28,114 nt of DNA from Branchiostoma floridae (Eukaryota; Chordata; Leptocardii; Amphioxiformes; Branchiostomatidae): positions 704,245 through 732,358 of the forward strand of contig NC_049984.1 in assembly GCF_000003815.2 (NCBI RefSeq), given 5' to 3'. Below the pieces are notes generated by a model that had not been told where the DNA came from, made no database searches, and saw nothing but the letters and a program-made list of their open reading frames with translations. Below are positions 7,501 through 14,157 of the stretch, in pieces. The position numbers and the translations under genes were made by a program. Position 1 is the stretch's first letter; every line of letters begins with the position of its first letter.

Positions 7501-8495
7501 CCGTGTAGGTGGTGTGGCAGATCTGGTAACCATGACGACAGTAACCATGACGACAGTTCCTTACCTTACACCAGACCGCCCCCGTGTAGGTGGTGTGGCA
7601 GATCTGGTAACCATGACGAGAGTAACCATGACGACAGTAACCATGACGACAGTGCCCTACCTTACACCAGGCCGCCCCCGTGTAGGTGGTGTGGAAGATC
7701 TGGTAACCATGACGACAGTGCCCTACCTTACACCAGGCCGCCCCCGTGTAGGTGGTGTGGAAGATCTGGTAGATCTTGTGCGGCACGAAGACCCCGCAGA
7801 TGAGCAGGTCCACGGCGGCCAGGCTGGTCAGGCAGACGGTGGCAGACGACTGTTTCCTCCGTCGGGCGCTCACCAGGACTACCAGCAGGTTACCTGGGGA
7901 ACGGACATGGTAACCATGACAACAGAAACCATGACGACTGCTTCGTCCAACGGGCGCTCACTAGGATTACCAGTAGGTTGTCTCTAATGGCCTTCTTCCT
8001 ATTAAAATCTTAGTTCTTGGTCGTCTGGATCCCGGTCGCCAGATACCACAAGACGAAAGAGGGACAAACTTAGCGCGCATGAAATACTTGTGATGCCTTA
8101 TGAACGTAGATTCTTCTCGCTTCTTAGTACAGGTTAAGATGCAAGCATATTTGCAATAGATTACCTATCTACAGCATTAGGAATGTGAAGTGGAGAAGTT
8201 GTGTATATTTACCGACGGTCCCCAGCAGGCAGACCAGCACCAGCAGGGCGGTGACGTGCGCCTTGGACTCCGCCACCAGCTCGTCCACCAGCCGCTCCAG
8301 CTGGGCCTGCCCGACGTTCAGACAGAGACGCGTCACGGCGGGGTCGGTACGTGTCACGAAGGGGTCGGTACGCGTCACGAAGGGGTGGGAACGCGTCACG
8401 AAGGGGTCGGTACGCGTCACGAACGAAGGGACACGCGTCAGGGCCGGGGGGAAGGTCCCGTTTGAAGCGGAGGAGTTTGTCGGAAACATCGCCAT
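3525..8495 (-). CDS. GPCR-1: orphan class A (rhodopsin-family) G protein-coupled receptor, 5 exons, 622 aa
   Basis: Spliced CDS: 8495-8213, 7893-7727, 5546-5434, 5183-4952, 4598-3525; total 1869 nt, in frame, with GT-AG introns of phases 1, 0, 2 and 0. The extracellular N-terminus carries N-glycosylation sequons NSS and NGT. TM1 has GN at 95-96 (LLGTVGNLLVVL). TM2 has LAAVDLL with Asp123. ECL1 Trp148 precedes Cys149, and the DRY motif is at 173-175. Cys149 is exactly 25 residues before Arg174, as expected for 3.25 and 3.50. ECL2 has Cys within ACQTISIC. TM6 has SWLPY and TM7 has NPIIY at about 588-592. ICL3 is unusually long (about 260 residues) and full of DSTPR/DSTPC repeats. The fold suggests a plasma-membrane receptor, perhaps for a peptide; the ligand is unknown. 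An upstream in-frame ATG (8691-8693) exists, but the one at 8493-8495 gives the more typical N-terminus. GPCR-2 is a likely paralogue. Confidence 0.9.
4205..4510. repeat. 15-bp coding minisatellite in GPCR-1 ICL3 (DSTPR/DSTPC)
   Basis: About 20 units of GTGCTGTC(A/G)C(G/A)(G/A)GGC on the plus strand encode DSTPR, DSTPC, DSTPH and similar on the minus strand. The array is in frame, so length variants stay translatable. It also creates long open frames in other phases, which are not genes. Towards TM6 it grades into older repeats of the type SQRKSDSTETSQRNSDS. Confidence 0.92.
4826..4948. mobile_element. Dispersed repeat in GPCR-1 intron 4
   Basis: The word GATATCCAGGTAATAAGATG followed by CAAAAACAGTTACTCAAGCAAC recurs at about 16608-16675 (same strand, diverged) and 16798-16858 (opposite strand) inside the GSS gene. 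The minus-strand end at 4900-4948 has CTGATAA, a short AGAC/GTCT stem, then GAAAC-GTC, reminiscent of the hammerhead-like folds in ends of Penelope-like elements. The copy lies directly against the exon 4 donor. Class is uncertain. Confidence 0.55.
4952..5183 (-). CDS. GPCR-1 exon 4 (TM4, ECL2, TM5)
   Basis: Acceptor TCCTACAG|GAAACGG (phase 2 joining K-KRWT); donor GCACAG|GTATGT (phase 0). It encodes KRWTVAGCAGTVLLGAALSV in TM4, the ECL2 cysteines (ACQTISIC) and TM5 (FFASVLMMVVLYAQ). The intron beyond the donor is taken up from about its fourth base by a dispersed element. Confidence 0.9.
5226..5292 (-). pseudogene. Partial duplicate of the TM4 exon inside GPCR-1 intron 3
   Basis: Minus-strand sequence encodes AGTVLLGFALSVPNLLGPAE, nearly the same as AGTVLLGAALSVPNLIGPAV in the real exon about 128 bp downstream. 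It lacks the exon start and the second half with TM5, so it is a fossil of a local tandem duplication rather than an alternative exon. Confidence 0.75.
5434..5546 (-). CDS. GPCR-1 exon 3 (TM3 and DRY motif)
   Basis: Encodes VNPYFMTAGLLGSTFLLDV then IAVDRYRAVCRPLRYCTTK. The acceptor is GTTCCAG|GTGAAC (phase 0) and the donor ACAAA|GTGAGC (phase 2). DRY is intact, followed by AVCRPL, the usual start of ICL2. Confidence 0.9.
5540..6180. repeat. Tandem copies of the GPCR-1 exon 3 acceptor with alternating unit lengths
   Basis: The minus-strand sequence TTCCCGTTCCAG|GTGAACCCGTACTT, an acceptor plus the first codons of exon 3, occurs with acceptor positions 5546, 5683, 5850, 5987 and 6152 (GTCAACCC in the last). 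Spacings of 137, 167, 137 and 165 form a higher-order dimer of about 303 bp. Only the 5546 copy is followed by a full exon. Reading from the 5683 copy reaches a stop, because 137 is not a multiple of three. Confidence 0.9.
6181..6640. other. Middle of GPCR-1 intron 2, no gene
   Basis: Unique-looking intronic sequence between the acceptor copies and the donor minisatellite. It holds a short repeated word, CAAGTAG/CAAGTTTGCTGTACAAGT (6420-6475). No coding signal. Confidence 0.4.
6640..7800. repeat. 81-bp minisatellite made of the GPCR-1 exon 2 end plus its splice donor, 14 copies
   Basis: On the minus strand each unit encodes YQIFHTTYTG(A/V)(A/G)WCK followed by the intron start GTAGGGCACTG and the filler word CGTCATGGTTAC, then repeats. 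Fourteen copies of the donor region lie at roughly 80-bp spacing (near 6668, 6748, 6829, 6910, 6990, 7071, 7152, 7232, 7314, 7397, 7478, 7557, 7651, 7721). The unit is 27 codons. The minus frame used by the receptor stays open to the stop at 6638, and a plus frame is open too. The highest-coordinate copy is the real exon end. Confidence 0.95.
7727..7893 (-). CDS. GPCR-1 exon 2 (ICL1, TM2, ECL1)
   Basis: Acceptor TTCCCCAG|GTAACC; encodes NLLVVLVSARRRKQSSATV through TM2 to YQIFHTTYTGAAWCK. The donor AAG|GTAGGG is phase 0 and is the first of a tandem array of near-identical donors in the following intron. Confidence 0.9.
8213..8495 (-). CDS. GPCR-1 exon 1 (N-terminus and TM1)
   Basis: Encodes residues 1-94, starting MAMFPTNSSASNGTF, then five FVTR(T/S)(D/H)P repeats, and most of TM1 (TALLVLVCLLGTVG). 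The donor is CGTCG|GTAAAT, phase 1. The next exon completes the Gly-Asn pair of TM1. Confidence 0.88.
8340..8440. repeat. 21-bp coding minisatellite in the GPCR-1 N-terminus
   Basis: About five in-frame copies encode FVTRTDP variants in the extracellular N-terminal tail. Each copy contains GCGTCACG on the plus strand. The period is a multiple of three, so copy-number change would keep the frame. Confidence 0.8.
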
Positions 8496-9436
8496 ACAAC
8501 GTTTAGGGTAAACCAAGAAGTTATGGCAGAGGCAGTAGCTTAAAGGACTAGGCTGCTTGGCAAATCCGTAACCAGACGAGAAAGGGCAGCTCCTAGCCTG
8601 AACACGGAGACAAGAGGCAGGTAGCAAGCCGTAACTATTATAAACGCGGCACGGCGGGGGTGGTGTATGTTTGCCACACAAGACTTTGTTCAAAACATCG
8701 CTGTAAACTGGTTCGGTACGTTAACTGTTGCAGAATGAAACCTGTCTTCATCAGTGACCAACCACGTTCTGATGTTCGGGAAACTTCCAGTGGCCAATCA
8801 GAGAGAGTGTCTGGTCGTGCTGCCTGACAAACCGTTATCAGTGGAATATGACAGGGACCAACAGCAGCACCTTTTCCACGTACAGAGGCGGGAGGCAAAC
8901 CGTGACCAGCAGAGTTTTGATTCCACCAGGAAATTAAAGCAGACGCAGAAGTGTAGAACAGGAAGCGGGAAAGCGAACCGCAATCAGAGGAGCAAGAGGC
9001 GAGGACCTCTCCTGAGCACAGCCGGAGACAGGTGGTTACCTGTTGCTAACAGCGTGTAGGGTCGATCAGGCATCTGAAACAGACGAAGAGGCAGTAGCTG
9101 AGGACAGTGCTGCTTTGCAAAACCAAAAGGAGCAAGATCGGGCTGAGCACACGGACAGAAGGTAGGCTGTCATCAGAGGAATAATAGGCATGAGGAGGAA
9201 GGCATCAGAAGAGCAGGACCTGGGCTGAGCATACGGACAGGAGGGAGGCGAACCGTGACCGACCCGCTCGGCTGCTCGGCTTGTCTCCCGGGGAACCTGA
9301 GCTGACCTCACGCAGGGCAGCGCCAAACACACGTGGGAGAAACTCACGTGGACTCGAGCGAACAACAGAACTATCAATATTGTATAATAACCACTTATAC
9401 AGGAAATTTCATTAAGGGGGCAAAACCAATATAACA
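8496..9436. other. Upstream flank of GPCR-1 with diverged repeats
   Basis: No gene supported. A segment at about 8524-8640 (GAGGCAGTAGCT...GCAAATCC...GAACACGGAGACA) recurs in diverged form at about 9087-9170 (GAGGCAGTAGCTGAGGACAG...GCAAAACC...GAGCACACGGACA). A third, shorter piece lies near 9225-9260. The GPCR-1 promoter should be here, but I see no clear TATA box. Confidence 0.45.
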
Positions 9437-10822
9437 CGGAAGCAATACATGTTCCTGAGTTTTATATCAATAAGAAAACATGACAAACAACACACATCAA
9501 TGTGATGAACCATGCTTGATCACAATATCAACTGGATAGCGGATAGATAACTGGACTGGACTCAAGTTACACAGTAGTTTAGATTGGCAAATAAAATATA
9601 CTCCCTCTGAACCATCTCCAGCAAGAGTCTCCCGTTAACTACGGCGGCGCGTGGAGTGCAGTTCACACGGCTGCCTGCAGTGTTTGGACAGGTTTATTAA
9701 AACCCGCCGACACGTCTGCACAGTGACAATGTAGGGCAGGAGGCCGTGGAACCGGCCGCACATGGCTCTCAGCCGCGGCGTTGTGAGGCTTATTGACATC
9801 TATTGGTGGCCATTAATCACAAGTACAAACGTAGTTTGGAACTGCGATAGACGGCCAAGTTCATAACGCTGATTACACGCACCTCGAATCGTTCAAAGCG
9901 TTATGACACTGGAGTTCCACGTGTATACAACATTTATGAGGCTGGTCTCAGACATCACTTCTTTAGCAGGCATGTAACGTTAGTTTCAAGTCTGTTTTAG
10001 TAATACGTTTACAAGTTTTAAACAGTGCAGCAACATTGTACCTTTTATCTGACCTGGAGTGGTTCTGAAGTTAGCTCGGTGTAAAACTCTCACGGGTACG
10101 TACAAGTAGTGTGATTCGTGAGACGTGAAGTTTGCAGATTACAAAGCCTGCCCCCTAACGTAACATTGCTGCATTACAGCAACATTAGAGCAGCATCAAC
10201 GGTACAGACGTGCGTAGTCTATGAAACTCCATACATACACAGTCACTTGACCATACTCTGCGACTCTGATTCCTAATCTAATGGCTGTCCGTCTATTCGG
10301 TTGACCAGTAGAGTAGTAGGGTAAGAGTGAATTGTACAGTTCTTACAATGGTTTGATGTACAATCAAGGGCAAGCTAAATAAATGCTATCTCGAGTTATC
10401 ATATTTACCTTTCAGGGATTTAATTCCCATTAAATGAACTCAGACCATCATGATGTTGAGAGGCCAACCAAATCACCCCCAATGTTTGCCAATGAGTTCA
10501 ATAACTCAGGTTAATGGTCTCATCATATAAGGCCGAAGCCATAGAAACCCACAAACCGGCGCCACAGAGACGCTAGATAAAGGTACTCTGCTGTGCGCGG
10601 TATGTTCTCACTTCAGGATAATGTGTTTTTGGTTTAGTCCATGGCTCCCTATGAATGTAATATGCTCTATGACTCATTTCCAAATCTGTCCAAACTACAA
10701 ATGCCGAGCATCCGATTATTGTCTTTATATCTAAAGAAACAATAGTCGACGTTTTCAAACATTTGCTCTTGCCACGCATCTCTGCCGGTTGTGAATAAAC
10801 ATTGTTTGTAATACCAACTGAA
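9437..10822. other. Intergenic, no feature recognised
   Basis: No convincing coding region, transmembrane pattern, tandem array or strong inverted repeat was seen. The 3' untranslated region of GPCR-2 must start at the right edge. No nearby AATAAA on the minus strand was found. Confidence 0.4.
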
Positions 10823-11479
10823 CTACCCCAAAAAGTTATCTTCATTTACCCTATAAATATTGCGCTTGGGTGTCATCCGCCCAAACAGAGCCAGCAGCCT
10901 TTGCCGGAAGCTCTTGTAGGCGATGGTGTAGATGATGGGGTTCAGCGCGCTGTTCAGGAAGTACAGGTGCTGGAAGAAGTCCGACACGCGCAACTCTACG
11001 TCACTCAGTTTGTGGTACGCATCTGATGACGTCGTCATGACGTAGATGGTAAGGATGACGTGTGATAGCCACGTGACCAGGAACACTGCCGTGACCAGAA
11101 GCAGCATCTTGGCCAGCCTGAAGTGGTGCTGAAGGACGACGCGCTGGGCAGGCCGGGAAGTTATTGACTCCCGGGGCACACCGGTCTCCTCCCGCTGCAG
11201 GACCACGTGTTGGGCGGGCCGAGTGGTCACAGGCTCCGGGAATGCATCAGAGCCACAACCGGTCTCCTGCTGTAGGGCTTCCGAATTGCCTCGATGCAGC
11301 CTCCCCTGCAGCTGCAGACTTTCCGTGTTCTCCGGCTGCAGCCTCCCCTGCAGCTGCAGACTTTCCGTGTTCTCCCGCTGCAGCCTCCCCTGCAGCTGCA
11401 GGGTTTCCGTTTGCAGAGACGCGTGCACCCGCCCCATCGCCATGGCAGCGGCGCGGGAGTCGTACACGCGCTTGTAGAC
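10823..11479 (-). CDS. GPCR-2 exon 5 (ICL3, TM6, TM7, C-terminus)
   Basis: Acceptor TTACATTTCAG|GTCTAC, phase 0, joining IYAM to VYKRVYDSRA. ICL3 carries three LQLQGRL repeats and a duplicated RPAQ(H/R)VVLQ block. TM6 is KMLLLVTAVFLVTWLSHVIL and TM7 DFFQHLYFLNSALNPIIY. It ends in TAG at 10823-10825. Confidence 0.9.
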   Translation of the reverse strand, partial: VYKRVYDSRAAAMAMGRVHASLQTETLQLQGRLQRENTESLQLQGRLQPENTESLQLQGRLHRGNSEALQQETGCGSDAFPEPVTTRPAQHVVLQREETGVPRESITSRPAQRVVLQHHFRLAKMLLLVTAVFLVTWLSHVILTIYVMTTSSDAYHKLSDVELRVSDFFQHLYFLNSALNPIIYTIAYKSFRQRLLALFGRMTPKRNIYRVNEDNFLG

Positions 11480-14157
11480 CTGAAATGTAAAGACTGCATC
11501 ATCATTGTCATTGTACGAGGAGGTATCGCGGATCGGCTTATGATTACTGCAGTAAGCTTTGTGCCGAATCTGTCACAGATACAGATAGAAATTTATTGCA
11601 CGACAATTATACACGGTACAATGTATGGCAACAACAAAGTACAAAATAGAGATGTGTGCTCGCTAAGTCACACAGTAGTCAGTGAGTAGTGTCACTCTTC
11701 ACCATGGCTTACATGATGAACGAGACGGAGAAGAAGAAATGAAGAAGAAGAAAGACACTCCTCACCATTATGTAGATGACTACGATGATGAAGCCGGAGG
11801 AGAAGAAGGGGATGATGAAGAGGATAATGATGAAAAGGAGAAGGAAAATGAGGAGAAAGACACTCCTCACCATGGCGTAGATGACTACAATGATGAAGCC
11901 GGATGAGAAGAAGGGGATGGTGATGAGGATGAAGGAGACGAGGAACCAGGCGTGGTTGTTGGTGGTGATGCCGAAGCACGCCGTCACGGTGCAGTTCCGC
12001 TCCGGCAGCAGGAAAGCGCCCTCGTGCGCCGTCATCAGGTACGGCAGGGACAGCACGAACCCCGCGATCAGCACGGCCACGCTCACGTGCACCGCGCGCC
12101 TGTTTCTGTGGGGGAACAGATGTTTGTTGTGCAGCAGGAGATTGGTTAATAACCGTGAATGCAAACACTGAAGAAAAATATGGCAACTGTCTAAATACTT
12201 GCGATTTGTTTTTTGTTTTCAGTGAGTGTTTTCGCATCAAAGTATGTTGATGTACTAACTATATATATAAAAGCATGTTGATGTATTAAAGTTAAGGGCA
12301 CAACCCGTCGTACGTGCAAATACGTGCTGTCTACGTGCCAAAACGTGGGCAACTTTTGGGATCCGTAAGTGGTAAGCACCGCCTCCGTACGAATTTGAAG
12401 GGAATCCAACGGATTTTGGAGCACGCAGACACGCCTGAGAACCTTACGTGCAGGCAAAACTTTGTGTGCCATCGGGCTGCGGATTCGGCCACGTACGTGC
12501 CAGTACGGGCGACACGCCTGCCCTGTACAGCCTGAACGTTTTCAGAAATACGTGGCGGGCGTGACCTCCCCAAAAAACGTACGGACAAACTGCACGTACT
12601 GCGGCCGTGCCCTTAGCTTTACCCAGCCATGTAGAAGTGTGTTGGCCGCCTCACGGCGCGAAGCCGGTCCTCAGCGATGGCGATGAGCAGCAGCAGCGAG
12701 CTGACCAGGCTGCCCACGGTCAGGCACGACTCCAGCTCGCACCTGTTATATATATGTACAAAATCAGCTTCTTCAAGTTATCATATTATACACTGTTATC
12801 ATGATTACGTTTTCTTGTAGTTCCTCTGTACATACATTATGCTTAGTTCACTAAAGTTTTTAATATTCTTGTCAATGATTATTACTTCGTATTCAAAATT
12901 AAGATTATGTTACCATTATATTTTGTTGATCTTTGACCTCTCCCGCTTACTTTAAAGCTACTTCATTTTATTTTGTTTAATTTTCTGTTTACAAATGTAT
13001 AAGTTTTCGTTCTGTTCATTTAATTCAATTGCACTGTAAACGGCCTTCAAGCAGACTAGTGTGAAACTAAACAGTGTAACACTAACGGAGATCAAATGAA
13101 ACAAACAAACAAACAAACCATCCGGGCGCGCTGAAGCTGTAGTGGAAGTAGGAGAAGACCCTCATGGGGATGGTGACCGCGCTGATGAAGAGGTCCACGC
13201 CGGCCAGCGCCAGGATGAAGACGGTTGCGGAGGACTTCCTCCTGCGGTGGATGCTGACGAGGATGACCAGCAGGTTGCCGACGGTCCCGAGGATGCAGAC
13301 GAGCAGGAGGAGAACGATGACGGGCAGCTGCTGATGGGCGATCTGCCTGTGTGGAGAAATAGAGAGAGTTACACCGGCAAAAAGCGAGAACAAACAACCG
13401 TGAATAGTTTCATCAGGTTGGTACGTCACTGAATAAAGAGACTCTTTCTATACAACCAGTGCTTTATTCAGACCAACGTTTCGGTGACCGTCTGTCACCT
13501 TCTTCAGGGCAATTCTGACTGGTTCACATGGTACTGCAGGATCAGATGCGGTCACAAAACGTTAAGTATTTACATTGTCTACAGACTGCTCTATGCTCCG
13601 GTCAGAATTGCCATGAAGAAGGTGTCAGACGGTCACCGGAACGTTGGCCTGAATAAGAGCAATGGTTGTGTAAAAAAGAGTCCCTTTATTCGAGAACAAA
13701 CACGTAGGTTTGTCGTGGCTGAAAGGAGCGCTCTTCATTCTCTTAGGATCTTCACAATCAAACCTCTCTCCAGTCTTCTGGTCGGTCTGTTCTGGCTTAA
13801 TCCTTCAGCATCTCTGCCTTTATATGCAAGCGGCAGTGGCCGAATATTCGAACCATGTGCCCATCATAATCATGTCACCCTACAAGCTAAGTTGACTCTT
13901 TCATACCCTACCTTGGTTTCATGAAGGTATAACTCAGGCTTTCTCTCAAACCAGTTGCAGAATCATGCTTTGGGAGGTTTCTTAAAACCTAGTCAGGGTT
14001 CACATATCTCACATATGGAGCCAACGGTATATCATTATACAATATACACTACATGTCACCTGTCCAGCTCCGCTACCGGCCCGGTGCCGTCCAGGGGACA
14101 GGGCAGGACAGACGTGTTAGGTGGGACCGGGACGAGGCTGCGCAGTTCCCCGCTCAT
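10823..14157 (-). CDS. GPCR-2: divergent orphan class A G protein-coupled receptor, 5 exons, 445 aa
   Basis: Spliced CDS: 14157-14060, 13346-13119, 12742-12623, 12105-11871, 11479-10823; total 1338 nt, in frame. The N-terminus MSGELRSLVPVPPNTS has one N-glycosylation sequon. TM1 is VIVLLLLVCILGTVGNLL and TM2 has LALAGVDLF with Asp84. Cys110 precedes Arg135 by 25 residues, as 3.25 to 3.50 should. ECL2 has Cys in NCTVTAC, and TM7 has NPIIY at 407-411. Oddities are EDRL instead of DRY, TM6 TWLSH lacking the usual Pro, and a weak exon 2 donor. The TM3/TM4 (phase 2) and TM5/ICL3 (phase 0) intron positions match GPCR-1, and TM7 (DFFQHLYFLNSALNPIIY) is close to it. A tandem paralogue is therefore likely. 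Ligand unknown. Confidence 0.88.
11286..11412. repeat. 42-bp coding repeat in GPCR-2 ICL3
   Basis: Three in-frame copies encode E(T/S)LQLQGRL(Q/H)(R/P)(E/G)N(T/S) in the third intracellular loop. The plus strand shows repeated CTGCAGCTGCAG words. Confidence 0.85.
11693..11925. repeat. 105-bp duplication of the GPCR-2 exon 4 end and splice donor
   Basis: The donor context ATG|GTGAGGAGTGTC with the preceding TM5 codons (SSGFIIVVIY) occurs at 11861-11925 (real exon end) and again at about 11756-11820. A shorter third copy of the donor word lies at 11693-11705. The minus frame is open through both copies, so a reading frame of TM5-like repeats appears, but the second copy lies in the intron. Confidence 0.85.
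11871..12105 (-). CDS. GPCR-2 exon 4 (TM4, ECL2, TM5)
   Basis: Acceptor CCCCCACAG|AAACAGG, donor GCCATG|GTGAGG. Encodes NRRAVHVSVAVLIAGFVLSL, ECL2 with NCTVTAC, and TM5 ending FFSSGFIIVVIYAM. The exon end is duplicated just downstream in the intron. Confidence 0.88.
12106..12622. other. GPCR-2 intron 3, no gene
   Basis: Holds several copies of the word TACGTGC/GTACGTGCCA (for example near 12310, 12332 and 12494), but no ordered array and no coding signal. Confidence 0.4.
12623..12742 (-). CDS. GPCR-2 exon 3 (TM3, DRL variant)
   Basis: Acceptor ATATAACAG|GTGCGAG, donor GCTGG|GTAAAG (phase 2). Encodes CELESCLTVGSLVSSLLLLI then AIAEDRLRAVRRPTHFYMAG. Position 3.51 is Leu, not Tyr. Confidence 0.87.
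12743..13118. other. GPCR-2 intron 2, AT-rich, no gene
   Basis: Plain AT-rich intron beginning (minus strand) with the GTTT microsatellite at the donor. Nothing else recognised. Confidence 0.5.
13119..13346 (-). CDS. GPCR-2 exon 2 (TM1, ICL1, TM2)
   Basis: Acceptor CTCCACACAG|GCAGATC; encodes QIAHQQLPVIVLLLLVCILG, then NLLVILVSIHRRRKSSATV, TM2, and SYFHYSFSAPGW up to a split Trp codon. The donor GGATG|GTTTGT is weak and is the first unit of a (GTTT)n run at 13100-13118. Confidence 0.88.
13437..13690. mobile_element. Palindromic Penelope-related repeat in GPCR-2 intron 1
   Basis: Arms at about 13437-13523 and 13602-13690 are inverted copies of each other. Each contains CTGAAGAAGGTG...CGG-TCACC-GAAACGTTGG (diverged to ATGAAGAA and GGAACG in the right arm). 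Sequences of the form CTGANGA-stem-GAAAC are known from terminal repeats of Penelope-like elements, where they can form minimal hammerhead ribozymes. No ORF. Confidence 0.6.
14060..14157 (-). CDS. GPCR-2 exon 1 (N-terminal tail)
   Basis: A short exon found by its phase. ATG at 14155-14157 gives MSGELRSLVPVPPNTSVLPC and then PLDGTGPVAELD, and the donor GGACAG|GTGACA is phase 2, matching the exon 2 acceptor. The NTS sequon and hydrophilic character suit an extracellular tail. Less certain than the other exons because the tail is not conserved. Confidence 0.7.

Noticed and set aside
6704-7987. 427-codon open frame on the plus strand
   Set aside because: It is the antisense reading of the 81-bp donor minisatellite. 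It is only repeats of one unit (DLVTMTTVTMTTVPYLTP) with no family match, and exon 2 of GPCR-1 occupies the other strand.
8498-8693. Upstream extension of GPCR-1 to the Met at 8691-8693
   Set aside because: In frame and open, but the extra 66 residues look like untranslated sequence (no signal peptide, odd Cys/Pro content). MAMFPTNSSASNGT is a more typical receptor start. Not excluded.
10430-10530. Possible inverted repeat around GACCATCATGATG and ATGGTCTCATCAT
   Set aside because: The similarity is short and the arms do not pair consistently.
11682-11906. Acidic Glu/Lys/Asp-rich plus-strand ORF
   Set aside because: Antisense of the TM5-coding exon end and its duplicate; low complexity only.
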